Shown: positions 1-9,593 of the stretch, in pieces
Numbering within the stretch: position 1 is the stretch's first letter
How the letters are laid out: the number at the start of each line of letters is the position of its first letter
NCBI GenBank assembly: GCA_963605115.1
Contig: CAVCTM010000064.1
Location: forward strand, 1 to 11,783
Length of the DNA: 11,783 nt
Source: SVKR01 sp963605115
GTDB taxonomy: Bacteria > Bacillota > Clostridia > Oscillospirales > Oscillospiraceae
Direction of reading: 5' to 3'
The notes under the pieces: generated by a model
What the model saw: only the letters and a program-made list of their open reading frames with translations
Databases searched by the model: none
What the model was told of the DNA's origin: nothing
Made by a program: the position numbers and the translations under genes

Positions 1-3
1 GGT

Positions 4-94
4 AACAACCCCTCAGTCGCGCTTCGCGCGCCAGCTCCCCTTGCACAGGGGAGCCTTTAAAACCGCAACTCGCGGCGTTCTTTGACAGACTGAC
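4..94 (+). repeat. Dispersed hairpin repeat, copy 1 (plus orientation)
   Basis: Related to copies 2 (10915-11012, reversed) and 3 (11160-11297). The unit begins with the motif ACAACCCCTCAGTC, followed by hairpin A (CGCGC 18-22, loop TTC, GCGCG 26-30), hairpin B (GCTCCCCT 34-41, loop 42-46, AGGGGAGC 47-54) and CCTTTAAAA. A tail of about 30 nt with TTTGACAG leads straight into the terminator hairpin at 95-122. Compared with reversed copy 2, the core is nearly identical outside the hairpin loops and the tail matches at about 70% of positions. The left boundary may lie outside the window. It has no coding capacity that I can support. Confidence 0.8.
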
Positions 95-122
95 GAAGCC
101 CCTGCCGAATGGCAGGGGCTTC
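95..122 (-). terminator. Terminator hairpin downstream of the MATE remnant
   Basis: A perfect 12-bp stem: GAAGCCCCTGCC at 95-106, loop GAAT at 107-110, GGCAGGGGCTTC at 111-122. It lies five bases beyond the stop codon of the minus-strand MATE gene. On the minus strand no run of T follows, so efficient intrinsic termination is uncertain. The sequence is related to the hairpins at 10881-10914 and 11298-11330, which also sit between a gene end and a copy of the same repeat. Confidence 0.65.
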
Positions 123-127
123 GCATG

Positions 128-1116
128 TTATGCTTGCTTTTTGAAGATATATTTCACCGTCGGGATGAGCAGGAACAGCGAGCCGGCGAGCCATGCGCCG
201 GGGTCGCCGAGGCAGAGGGCGGCGAAGGCGGCGGGGGAGGCGTTTACCGTGATCGCGCCGCCGTTCACCGCGGCGGGCAGCAGCGAGCATGTGAGCACGC
301 GCGCGGCAAGCTCACTGAGCCCTGCGCCGAGAACGTAAGCCGAGCGCCCGACACCCTGCACCGCCGAGCGCGTGACGGCGAGGAAGCCGACAATGAAATA
401 GAGCGCGAGATCGATCCAGACGTAGATGTTTCCGAGCCGCAGCGAGCGCGCGCTCACCTTGTCCGCGCTCAGGAAAATATACTGATACGTCCCGCGCGCC
501 GTGAGCGCCCACGCTGCGAGCAGGCAGAGCGCGCAGGCAGCGAGCATCATCCAAAGCGTCTGCACCGTGCCGCGCCGCACACGGGCTTCGTCGCCGCGCC
601 CGAAGTTCTGGGCGTTGAAGCCGAGAATGCCGGAGGAGAGCCCGTTGATGACGGCGAAGAAAAAGTTGATGAGCTTTGTCGCCGCGCCGAAGCCGTTCTG
701 CGCCGCGGCGTCCGCGGCGAGCGTCCCGGCGTCCGTGAGGTCGAAGCGCACGGCGCCCGCCTGCATCACGATGATGCCGACGGCGAGAATGGAAAACTGC
801 GCGCCGAGCGGCAGCCCCTGCCGCAGATGCAGCCCCAGCTCGCGCCGACCGCCTGCGCCGTCACAACGCTGAAGCCCGCGGCGCAGCCGAAGGCGAATTG
901 CAGGAAAAAGTAAGTGAGCGCGTAGGTGTCGTTGACGCCGGCAACCTCGTCGACGCGCAGCACCTGCCCGCAGATCGCGGCGTCCGCCAGCACATAGAGC
1001 TGCTGGAGCAGGTAAGAGAGGATGATCGGCGCGCTGTAGCGCAGAATGACGCGCCACGGCATCCCCGCCGTGAGGTCCACGGACCGCGAAAGGCGCGCAA
1101 GAAAAGAATTTTTCAT
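128..1116 (-). pseudogene. MATE-family multidrug/cation antiporter, internally deleted and frameshifted
   Basis: MATE transporters are membrane proteins of about 440-460 residues with two six-helix halves that export drugs or metabolites in exchange for Na+ or H+. Reading from the ATG at 1116-1114 (MKNSFLARLSR), the first 92 residues carry TM1 and TM2 and the family-like stretches YSAPIILSYLLQQLYVLADA and VVTAQAVGA. Near 835-847 this frame departs from the family. The homology resumes one frame over with RELGLHLRQGLPLGAQFSI, the usual start of the second half (TM7), and continues through GLSSGILGFNAQNFG to KKQA and the TAA at 130-128. About 329 residues remain, so TM3-6 (roughly 110-130 residues) are missing and the join is out of frame. 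A plausible promoter (1149-1177) and an AAAGGG ribosome site 10 nt before the ATG survive, which suggests a recent lesion. An assembly error is the main alternative. Confidence 0.85.
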
Positions 1117-1148
1117 GCAGATCGAGCCCTTTCAGATTTTCTGGCGAC

Positions 1149-1177
1149 ATTATAGAAAAAGGACCGGAAAAAAGCAA
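1149..1177 (-). promoter_or_regulatory. Sigma-A-type promoter of the MATE gene
   Basis: On the minus strand, TTGCTT (1177-1172) is followed by a 17-nt spacer and a perfect TATAAT (1154-1149). The start codon is at 1116, so the predicted leader is only about 25 nt. The element lies just downstream of the minus-strand terminator at 1193-1221 and so isolates the gene from upstream transcription. Confidence 0.7.
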
Positions 1178-1192
1178 GAGCCCAAATTGCAT

Positions 1193-1221
1193 AAAAAAGA
1201 GCAGCCCGCGGGCTGCTCTTT
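1193..1221 (-). terminator. Intrinsic terminator reading on the minus strand, with no recognised gene upstream
   Basis: AAAGAGCAGCCCG (1196-1208) and CGGGCTGCTCTTT (1209-1221) form a perfect 26-nt palindrome. On the minus strand it is followed directly by a run of six T (complement of 1193-1198), the classic layout. On the plus strand the downstream sequence is TTTCTGCG, so termination would be weaker. Nothing recognisable is encoded on the minus strand between here and the methyltransferase gene at 1386. Confidence 0.65.
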
Positions 1222-1293
1222 CTGCGCTCCTTTCGGGAGGTGTCAGCCAGACGCGCCGCGGGCAAAAAAAACCAAACGTTCCCTTTTTCCCTG

Positions 1294-1322
1294 TTGATTT
1301 TTAAAAGGAACTGTGTTATACA
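1294..1322 (+). promoter_or_regulatory. Sigma-A-type promoter of the methyltransferase-dprA-topA operon
   Basis: TTGATT (1294-1299), a 17-nt spacer and TATACA (1317-1322), with an extended -10 TG at 1314-1315. Transcription would start near 1329, giving an AT-rich leader of about 57 nt before the ATG at 1386. The surrounding 60 bases are strikingly AT-rich compared with the genes. No riboswitch-like fold was recognised in the leader. Confidence 0.65.
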
Positions 1323-1385
1323 TTTTATTGCATTTAAAAGAATTTATATTGTATCGTACAAAAAACCGGAGGCAGGAGGCGGCGT

Positions 1386-2126
1386 ATGGAGACCATTACT
1401 TCCCGGAAAAATCCGATCGTCACGCGCCTTCGGGCGCTGGGCGCGGAGCGGGCGGCGCGGCGCGAGGCGGGGGAATTTCTCTGCGACGGACCGAAAATGC
1501 TGCGCGAGGCGCAGCTCTGGGGCGCGGAGATCACCGCCGTGCTCTGGGCGGATGAGCCGGAGCCGGGCGTCCGCTGTCCGGTGCAGTACCGCGTGCCGCG
1601 CGAGCTTCTGGACTACGTTTCCCCGCTCAAAAGCGCCGCGGGCGTGGTCTTCTCCGTGCGCTGCCGCCGCTGGGAGCCCGCCCCGCCGGGGCGGACGCTC
1701 GTGCTGGAGACCATTCAGGACCCCGGCAACCTCGGCACGATACTGCGCACGGCGAACGCCCTCAGCGTAGACACCGTGATCCTGACCGGCGGCTGCGCGG
1801 ATGTCTGGAACCCCAAGACTGTGCGCGCCACGATGGGCGCGGTGTTCCGCCAGCGCTTTTATGAGATGGAGCGCGGCGAGATGCGGGAATACCTCGCGCG
1901 GCATGGGCTGAAGCTTTACGGCGCGGCGCTCTCCGACCGGGCGGGCGATCTGCGCCGGGTCGATCTCCGCGCCGCCGCCGTCGCCATCGGGAGCGAGGGA
2001 CAGGGGCTCTCCGGGGAGCTGCTCGCCCTCTGCGACGGGGAGCTCATCATCCCGATGAACGCCCAGTGCGAGTCGCTGAACGCCGCCGTCGCCGCCGCGA
2101 TCGTGATGTGGGAGCTGACGCGCTGA
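1386..2126 (+). CDS. TrmH/SpoU-family RNA 2'-O-ribose methyltransferase
   Basis: Transfers a methyl group from S-adenosylmethionine to a ribose 2'-OH in rRNA or tRNA; the exact target cannot be read from sequence. The 246 residues show an N-terminal substrate-binding part (about 1-95; FLCDGPKMLREA at 31-42) and a C-terminal SPOUT knot with all three family motifs: motif 1 at 108-124 (DPGNLGTILRTA, with N115 and R121), motif 2 at 199-208 (VAIGSEGQGL) and motif 3 at 222-238 (IPMNAQCESLNAAVA, with S230, L231 and N232). The length is normal for the YsgA/RlmB-like group. The ATG at 1386 has an ideal AGGAGG (1374-1379) six nt upstream. It is the first gene of the operon; dprA starts 49 nt after its stop. 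RlmB (23S G2251) is one possible identity, but the family contains several specificities, so no symbol is given. Confidence 0.93.
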   Translation: METITSRKNPIVTRLRALGAERAARREAGEFLCDGPKMLREAQLWGAEITAVLWADEPEPGVRCPVQYRVPRELLDYVSPLKSAAGVVFSVRCRRWEPAPPGRTLVLETIQDPGNLGTILRTANALSVDTVILTGGCADVWNPKTVRATMGAVFRQRFYEMERGEMREYLARHGLKLYGAALSDRAGDLRRVDLRAAAVAIGSEGQGLSGELLALCDGELIIPMNAQCESLNAAVAAAIVMWELTR

Positions 2127-2175
2127 GCGAAAAACGCCCTCGGCAGAAAGAGAAAGGTGAGGGGAGCGGAAAAAC

Positions 2176-3444
2176 GTGGCAAGTCTGGAATACTGGATCT
2201 GGTTTGCGTCGCTGCATGGTCTGCGCGCAAAAACGCGCCGGGCGCTGCTGGACTGCTTTGAGTCCCCGCGGGACGTGTTCTTCGCCGACCGGCGCGAGCT
2301 GGCGCGGCTGGAGCTGAGCCCGGCGGAGCTGGAGGCGCTGGAGCAGCGGGACCTCCACGCGGCGGACGGCATTTTAGCCCGCTGCGAGGAGCTGGACGTC
2401 CGCGTGCTGACGATGCAGGACGCGGCGTATCCCCAGCGCCTGCGCGCCATCCCGGAGCCGCCCGCCGTGCTCTATGTCTCCGGGCGTCTCCCGGATGTGG
2501 ACGGCGAGCCGGTCGTTGCGCTCGTCGGAACGCGCCGCAGTTCGCCTTACGGAGACAAAATGGCGCGCTCCATTGCCTACGAGCTGGCGTCGAAGGGCGC
2601 CGTCGTTGCGACGGGGCTCGCCGGCGGGATCGACTCCCGCGCCGCGGAGGGCGCGCTGATGGCGGGCGGCCGCGTGATCGGCGTGCTCGGCGTCGCGATC
2701 AACGACGTCTATCCCCGCTGGAACGGCAGACTATACGACGATGTCCGCGCCTCCGGCGCACTCGTCAGCGAATACCCGCCGGACGCGAAGGGCACCGGCG
2801 CATGGTTCCCGATGCGCAACCGCATCCTCGCCGGGCTCTCCCTCGGCGTCGCGGTCTGCGAAGCGCCGGAGCGCTCCGGCGCGCTCATCACCGCCCACCG
2901 CGCGCTCGACTACGGGCGCGACGTGTTCGCCGTTCCCGGCAACGCGGACGCCGCGGGCTTCCGCGGCAGCAACAACCTCCTGCGCGAGGGCGCGGTCCTG
3001 ATCGAGTCCGGCGCGGACATTCTGCGCGAATACGCCGCGCGCTTTCCGGATAAGATCAGACTGGAGGCGGACGGCGCGATCCCGGACACCGCCGCGATCC
3101 CGGAGGAGACGCGCCGCGCCGAGCACGCGGAGCGGAAAAAGGAAAAGCCGGAGACGCCCGGCAAGGGCTTTTTGAAGCTCCGCGTTCCGACAAAGCGGAA
3201 AAAGCAGACGGAAACGGCAGCGGCGGCAAAGCCGCCCGCCATCGCCGACCAGCTTGCCGGGCTGACGGAAAACCAGCTGAAGATCGTCGGCGTGATGGCG
3301 AAGCCGGATATGCACGTCGACGACATCATCGACCTCAGCGCGCTCCCGGCGTCCGCCGTGCTGAGCGAGCTGACGATTTTACAGATCAAGGGCTTTGTCA
3401 GCCAGAGCCCCGGCAAGCGCTTTACACTGAACATCACAAAGTGA
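2176..3444 (+). CDS. dprA: DNA-processing protein DprA (Smf), GTG start
   Basis: DprA binds single-stranded DNA entering by transformation and loads RecA; in non-competent bacteria its role is less clear. The 422 residues comprise an N-terminal helical region (1-75), the Rossmann-like DprA core (about 80-290) and a C-terminal winged-helix domain (about 358-420). Core marks are ALVGTRRSSPYG (115-126), TGLAGGID (146-153), SEYPPD (198-203), FPMRNRILAGLSLGV (211-225), RSGALITA (233-240) and DVFAVPGN (249-256). The usual GIDxxAH is here GIDSRAAE, with Glu in place of His at 158, and the loop usually read LARGID has Gly for Arg. A Lys/Glu/Ala-rich linker (about 313-355) joins core and winged helix. 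The start is GTG at 2176, with AGGGGAG (2160-2166) nine nt upstream. The stop TGA overlaps the ribosome site of topA, so translation may be coupled. Confidence 0.95.
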   Translation: MASLEYWIWFASLHGLRAKTRRALLDCFESPRDVFFADRRELARLELSPAELEALEQRDLHAADGILARCEELDVRVLTMQDAAYPQRLRAIPEPPAVLYVSGRLPDVDGEPVVALVGTRRSSPYGDKMARSIAYELASKGAVVATGLAGGIDSRAAEGALMAGGRVIGVLGVAINDVYPRWNGRLYDDVRASGALVSEYPPDAKGTGAWFPMRNRILAGLSLGVAVCEAPERSGALITAHRALDYGRDVFAVPGNADAAGFRGSNNLLREGAVLIESGADILREYAARFPDKIRLEADGAIPDTAAIPEETRRAEHAERKKEKPETPGKGFLKLRVPTKRKKQTETAAAAKPPAIADQLAGLTENQLKIVGVMAKPDMHVDDIIDLSALPASAVLSELTILQIKGFVSQSPGKRFTLNITK

Positions 3445-3457
3445 GGATCATTCAATT

Positions 3458-5740
<2,283 letters not shown>

Positions 5741-7057
5741 ATGGCGGAGAAAAAGGTAACGGTCATCGGCGCAGGTCTCGCCGGGAGCGAGGCGGCGTGG
5801 CAGCTGGCAAGGCGCGGCGTCGCCGTAAAGCTGCTGGAGATGAAGCCGGAAAAAATGACCCCCGCCCACGTCTCGCCCGACTTCGGCGAGCTCGTGTGCT
5901 CCAACTCCTTCCGCTCCGACGATCTGACGAACGCCGTCGGGCTGCTGAAGGAGGAGCTCCGTCGCTTAGACAGCGTGATCATGCGCGCGGCGGACGCCCA
6001 CCGCGTCCCTGCCGGCGGCGCGCTCGCCGTGGACCGCGCGGCGTATGCCGCCGCGGTGACGGAGCTGCTGCGCGGGCAGGAAAATATCGAGATCGTCCCC
6101 GGCGAGGTGACGGAGATCCCGGACGGCGAGGTCATTATCGCCTCCGGCCCGCTGACGAGCGACGCGCTCGCGGCGCGCATCGCCGCCCTCTGCCCGGACA
6201 GCGCCCTGCATTTTTACGACGCAGCCGCCCCGATCGTCACGTTCGAGAGCATTGACATGGACCATGCCTACTTCGCCTCGCGCTATGATAAGGGCACACC
6301 GGATTATGTAAACTGCCCGATGACGCAGGAGGAGTACACCGCCTTCTGGCGCGAGCTCATCGCGGCGGAGGAAGCGCCCGTCCACGGATTTGACGACGGC
6401 GGCGTGTTTGAAGGCTGCATGCCCGTGGAGGTCATGGCGCGCCGCGGGGAGGAGACGCTGCGCTTCGGTCCGATGAAGCCCGTCGGTCTGCCGGACCCGC
6501 GCACGGGCGAGGAGCCCTACGCCGTCGTGCAGCTGCGCAAGGACAACGCCGACGGCACGCTCTATAACATCGTCGGCTTCCAGACCCACCTGCGCTTCCC
6601 GGAGCAGCGGCGCGTGTTCTCCATGATCCCCGCGCTGCGGGAGGCGGAGTTCGTGCGCTACGGCGTTATGCACCGCAACACGTTCTTAAATTCCCCGGCG
6701 CTGCTCGACCGCTATTACCGCCTGCGGAGCGCCCCCCGCATCTCCTTCGCCGGACAGATGACCGGCGTGGAGGGCTACGTCGAGTCCTGCGCCTCCGGCG
6801 CGCTCGTCGGCATCGAAACGGCGCGGCGGCTGCTGGGCGAGAGCCCCGTCGATTTTCCGGCGGAGACCGCCATCGGCGCGCTGGGGCTCTATATCTCCGG
6901 CGGCTCCGTGAGCGGAAATTTCCAGCCGATGAACATCAACTTCGGCATCATCGCGCCCCTCGGCGTCCGCGTCCGCGGCAAGCGCAACAAAAACGAAGCC
7001 ATCTCCCGCCGCGCGCTGGAGACGCTGGAGACCCTGAAAGGAGAGAAAGCGATATGA
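5741..7057 (+). CDS. trmFO: Folate/FAD-dependent tRNA m5U54 methyltransferase TrmFO
   Basis: Makes 5-methyluridine at position 54 of the tRNA T-loop, using methylene-tetrahydrofolate as carbon donor and FADH2 as reductant. The 438 residues match the usual length. The FAD-binding loop is VIGAGLAGSEAAWQLA (8-23). LVCSNSFRSD (51-60) and FEGCMPVEVMA (223-233) hold C53 and C226, the two cysteines studied as conserved in the Bacillus enzyme. YVESCASG (346-353) and the C-terminal NINFGIIAPL (398-407) are also typical. The ATG follows the topA stop without a gap; GGAGG at 5731-5735 lies inside the last topA codons, so translation is probably coupled. The stop overlaps the plsX start by ATGA. topA next to trmFO is a common Firmicutes arrangement. 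The initial Met choice is firm. Confidence 0.98.
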   Translation: MAEKKVTVIGAGLAGSEAAWQLARRGVAVKLLEMKPEKMTPAHVSPDFGELVCSNSFRSDDLTNAVGLLKEELRRLDSVIMRAADAHRVPAGGALAVDRAAYAAAVTELLRGQENIEIVPGEVTEIPDGEVIIASGPLTSDALAARIAALCPDSALHFYDAAAPIVTFESIDMDHAYFASRYDKGTPDYVNCPMTQEEYTAFWRELIAAEEAPVHGFDDGGVFEGCMPVEVMARRGEETLRFGPMKPVGLPDPRTGEEPYAVVQLRKDNADGTLYNIVGFQTHLRFPEQRRVFSMIPALREAEFVRYGVMHRNTFLNSPALLDRYYRLRSAPRISFAGQMTGVEGYVESCASGALVGIETARRLLGESPVDFPAETAIGALGLYISGGSVSGNFQPMNINFGIIAPLGVRVRGKRNKNEAISRRALETLETLKGEKAI

Positions 7058-8085
7058 AGATCATTATCGACGCCATGGGCGGCGACAACGCCCCCGACGC
7101 CATCGTCAAAGGCGCGGTGGACGCCCAGCGTGAGTTCGGCGTGGACATCGTGCTCGTCGGCCGCGAGGCGGACGTGAAGCGCTGCCTTGCCGACTGCGGC
7201 GCGCAGGCGGGGGAGCACCTCGCCGTTCAGAACGCCGACGAGGTCATCGACATGCATGACGACCCCAGCATGGCGGTGCGGCAGAAGAAGCAGAGCTCCA
7301 TGGCGGTGGCGCTCGACCTGCTCCACGCGGGCGAGGGCGACGCCGTGATCTCCGCCGGGAGCACCGGCGCGCTGCTCACGGGCGCGACGCTGAAGGTCAA
7401 GCGCATCCGCGGCATACGCCGCGCTGCGATGGCGCCGGTCCTGCCGAACGGCGGCAAGGGCACCGTGCTCATCGACTGCGGCGCGAACGTGGACTGCACG
7501 CCGGAATACCTGCTCCAGTTCGGTTATATGGGAAGCTTTTATTCCAGCAAGGTCCTCGGCGTGCAAAACCCGCGGGTCGGGCTGCTCAGCAACGGCAGCG
7601 AGGACACCAAGGGCACCGCGCTCTGCAAGGAGGCGCACGCCCTCCTGCGCGAGGCTGCCGAGGCGGGCAGACTGAACTTCATCGGCAACGTCGAGGGCAC
7701 GGACGTGTTCGCGGGCAAGGCGGACGTCATCGTGGCGGACGGCTTTTCCGGAAACATTATGCTCAAGACCGCAGAGGGCACGATCAAGTTCCTGATGAAG
7801 AACATCAAGGGCTGTCTCACCGCGTCGTTCTCTGCGAAGCTCGGCGCGCTGCTCGTGAAGAAAAACCTCGGCAAGCTCAAGAAGATGATGGACGTCAGCG
7901 AGGTCGGCGGCACCGCCTTCCTCGGCATCCAGCGCCCCGTCATCAAGGCGCACGGCAGCTCCGACGCCCGCGCCGTGCGCAGCGCCGTCAAGCAGGCTAT
8001 CGCCTTCGTGCAGTCCGGCTTTACCGCCGAGATCGAGAACAACATCGCCTATATGCGCCTCCGCAGCGAGGAGCAGGACAAATAA
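7054..8085 (+). CDS. plsX: Phosphate acyltransferase PlsX
   Basis: A soluble, membrane-associated enzyme that turns acyl-ACP and phosphate into acyl-phosphate, the donor for PlsY in phosphatidic acid synthesis. The 343 residues are full length. Family marks are IIIDAMGGDNAP (3-14), ISAGSTGALL (99-108), APVLPNGGKGTVLIDCGANV (127-146), GLLSNGSEDTKG (176-187) and IVADGFSGNIMLKT (226-239). The ATG overlaps the trmFO stop (ATGA, 7054-7057), with AAGGAGAG (7038-7045) eight nt upstream. acpP, whose product supplies the acyl carrier, starts 30 nt after the stop. The frequent partners fabH, fabD and fabG, and upstream rpmF, are absent here. Confidence 0.98.
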   Translation: MKIIIDAMGGDNAPDAIVKGAVDAQREFGVDIVLVGREADVKRCLADCGAQAGEHLAVQNADEVIDMHDDPSMAVRQKKQSSMAVALDLLHAGEGDAVISAGSTGALLTGATLKVKRIRGIRRAAMAPVLPNGGKGTVLIDCGANVDCTPEYLLQFGYMGSFYSSKVLGVQNPRVGLLSNGSEDTKGTALCKEAHALLREAAEAGRLNFIGNVEGTDVFAGKADVIVADGFSGNIMLKTAEGTIKFLMKNIKGCLTASFSAKLGALLVKKNLGKLKKMMDVSEVGGTAFLGIQRPVIKAHGSSDARAVRSAVKQAIAFVQSGFTAEIENNIAYMRLRSEEQDK

Positions 8086-8115
8086 GAACATATCTACTTT
8101 TGGAGGAAACATACG

Positions 8116-8349
8116 ATGATTTTTGAAAAGATCAGAGCCATTATCAGCGAGCAGTTCGACGTGGACGAGGACAAGATCACGGAGGACACCAATTTCCTGA
8201 GCGATCTGGACGCCGACTCCCTCGACGTCGTGGAGCTCGCGATGAGCATGGAGGAGGCGTTCGGCATTCCGGAGATCGGCGAGGACGAGATCAAGGGCGT
8301 GCAGACCGTGGGCGACCTCGTCGCGTATGTGACGAGCGTGCTGGGCTGA
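8116..8349 (+). CDS. acpP: Acyl carrier protein
   Basis: A small acidic carrier that holds growing acyl chains on a 4'-phosphopantetheine arm during fatty acid synthesis and feeds PlsX. The 77 residues are of standard length and rich in Asp/Glu. The attachment serine is S35 in LDADSLDVVELAM, the canonical DSL motif, followed by the recognition helix and EEAFGIPEI. Start ATG at 8116 with a strong GGAGG (8102-8106) nine nt upstream. The 30-nt spacer before it is AT-rich, but I see no convincing separate promoter. The strong ribosome site fits the high expression expected of ACP. rnc follows after six bases. Confidence 0.98.
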   Translation: MIFEKIRAIISEQFDVDEDKITEDTNFLSDLDADSLDVVELAMSMEEAFGIPEIGEDEIKGVQTVGDLVAYVTSVLG

Positions 8350-8355
8350 GGCGAT

Positions 8356-9021
8356 ATGGACGCGCTTCAGGAAAAGCTGCGCTACCGCTTCCGGGACGAG
8401 AGCCTGCTCCGCACCGCGCTGACCCACTCGTCTTACGCGAACGAGCACCGCTGCGCGAGCAACGAGCGGCTTGAGTTCGTGGGCGACAGCGTGCTCGGCT
8501 TCGTCACGGCGACATGGCTTTACCGCAATTACCCCGCGCTGCCGGAGGGCAAGATGACCCGCCTGCGCGCGGAGCTCGTCTGCGAGCAGAGCCTCTGGGA
8601 AACGGCGGACGAGCTGGGCTTCGGCGAATATCTGCGCCTCGGCAGGGGGGAGGAGCTCTCCGGCGGCCGCACGCGCCACTCCATCCTCGCCGACTGCGTG
8701 GAGGCGGTCATCGCCGCTATGTATCTCGACGGCGGTATGGACCCCGCCAAGGCGTTTATCAACACCCACATTCTCTCCCGCCTTGCGGACGGAACGCCGC
8801 TCGTGCAGGACTATAAAACCGAGCTTCAGGAGCTCGTGCAGCAGACGCCGGGGCGCAGCGTCAGCTACGTGATGACCGGCGAGAGCGGTCCGGACCATCT
8901 CAAGCGCTTCACCGCTGCCGCGCTTGTCGCGGGCGAGACCGTCGGCACCGGCGAGGGCGGGACCAAAAAAGAAGCCGAGCAGATGGCGGCAAAAGCCGCG
9001 CTCCGCATGCTTCGGAAATAA
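8356..9021 (+). CDS. rnc: Ribonuclease III
   Basis: Double-strand-specific endoribonuclease for 30S rRNA precursor and mRNA processing. The 221 residues consist of a catalytic RNase III domain (about 1-145) and a double-stranded RNA-binding domain (about 152-220). The signature NERLEFVGDSVLGF (36-49) carries E40 and D44; LADCVEAVIAAMYLDGG (111-127) carries D113 and E116, completing the Mg-binding set. The RNA-binding domain shows DYKTELQELVQ (152-162) and the terminal GGTKKEAEQMAAKAAL (201-216). The ATG at 8356 has only a short-spaced GAGG (8348-8351), so it may depend on translation running on from acpP. It is the last operon gene; the usual followers smc and ftsY are missing and a terminator comes five bases after the stop. 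Confidence 0.97.
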   Translation: MDALQEKLRYRFRDESLLRTALTHSSYANEHRCASNERLEFVGDSVLGFVTATWLYRNYPALPEGKMTRLRAELVCEQSLWETADELGFGEYLRLGRGEELSGGRTRHSILADCVEAVIAAMYLDGGMDPAKAFINTHILSRLADGTPLVQDYKTELQELVQQTPGRSVSYVMTGESGPDHLKRFTAAALVAGETVGTGEGGTKKEAEQMAAKAALRMLRK

Positions 9022-9025
9022 AAGT

Positions 9026-9059
9026 GCGAATGGGATCCCCAGCTGGGGGTCCCATTCGC
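9026..9059. terminator. Bidirectional terminator between rnc and the SprT-like gene
   Basis: A 15-bp stem, GCGAATGGGATCCCC (9026-9040) and GGGGGTCCCATTCGC (9045-9059), with a single T-G wobble and the loop AGCT. It is followed by ATCTTATTT on the plus strand and by ACTTTTATTT on the minus strand. It lies 5 nt after the rnc stop and 4 nt beyond the stop codon of the convergent gene, so it probably serves both. Confidence 0.88.
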
Positions 9060-9062
9060 ATC

Positions 9063-9566
9063 TTATTTCAAAACCTCAAATTCGAACGCATGCCCGCCGC
9101 AGCGGGTGCAGCGGACGCGGCTTTCTTTTCCGGTGAGGAAGAGCGTTACGATCTTGCCGGCGCGCAGATAGCGCGTTTCGCTGCCGCAGGCGCGGCAGGT
9201 GAGGCGGTAGCGGGTCTTTTCGTCGCGGAGCGCGATCTGCCGCTCGCTCGCCGGAACGGTCGCGCGCGGGGCGCAGCCGACGGTGCGGCACATCTCGCGC
9301 CAGAGTGCGTCGTGACCGTGGCGCTCGCCGGGGCGCAGCAGCCAGAGCACGGCGTGGGCGTATTCGTGGCGCACCGTGTCCCAGAAAAGCGCCTCGTCGC
9401 CGAAAATCACGGCGGAGAGCACGATGCGCATCGGCGGACCGGGGCAGAAGCAGCCGAGCCGCCTGACCGCGCGCTTCGACACGGAGAGCGTCACGCCGCG
9501 CGTGTCCGCCCCGGTCAGCGCGTCCAGCCGGTCATATTCGCGCCGGACCTCCTCAAGTGTGTGCAT
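9063..9566 (-). CDS. SprT-like zinc metalloprotease-domain protein
   Basis: The 167 residues show the SprT-like layout: a gluzincin-type motif RHEYAHAVLW (66-75; H67, E68, H71), the probable third zinc ligand H85 four residues before W89 in HDALWREM, and a C-terminal zinc ribbon C124/C127 and C153/C156. Eukaryotic relatives (Spartan) cut DNA-protein crosslinks; the role of bacterial members is poorly defined, so DNA-bound substrates are only an inference. The start is the ATG at 9566-9564, preceded by GGGAGG with a 10-nt spacing. A longer open frame reaches 9677, but the extension would cross the promoter and part of an inverted repeat and has no ribosome site. It is convergent with rnc and divergent from the aminotransferase gene. 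Confidence 0.88.
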   Translation of the reverse strand: MHTLEEVRREYDRLDALTGADTRGVTLSVSKRAVRRLGCFCPGPPMRIVLSAVIFGDEALFWDTVRHEYAHAVLWLLRPGERHGHDALWREMCRTVGCAPRATVPASERQIALRDEKTRYRLTCRACGSETRYLRAGKIVTLFLTGKESRVRCTRCGGHAFEFEVLK

Positions 9567-9593
9567 TCTCTTAACGCCTCCCTTCCCCCAGCC

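Noticed and set aside
125..913. Plus-strand open frame of 262 codons across the MATE remnant
   Set aside because: Low-complexity Arg/Ala/Glu-rich translation opposite clear MATE homology; no ribosome site.
1117..1192. Upstream start (1192) for the MATE frame
   Set aside because: It lies upstream of the promoter -10 and its N-terminal translation has no membrane character. The family N-terminus is in the other frame, starting at 1116.
6889..8898. Very long open frame on the minus strand across trmFO, plsX, acpP and rnc
   Set aside because: It is antisense to four certain genes and has a composition typical of the mirror frame of GC-rich codons (His, Arg, Ala, Val, Leu). No family resemblance is visible. 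The same holds for the minus-strand frames at 3452-4675, 1344-2450, 5360-5869 and 9744-10865.
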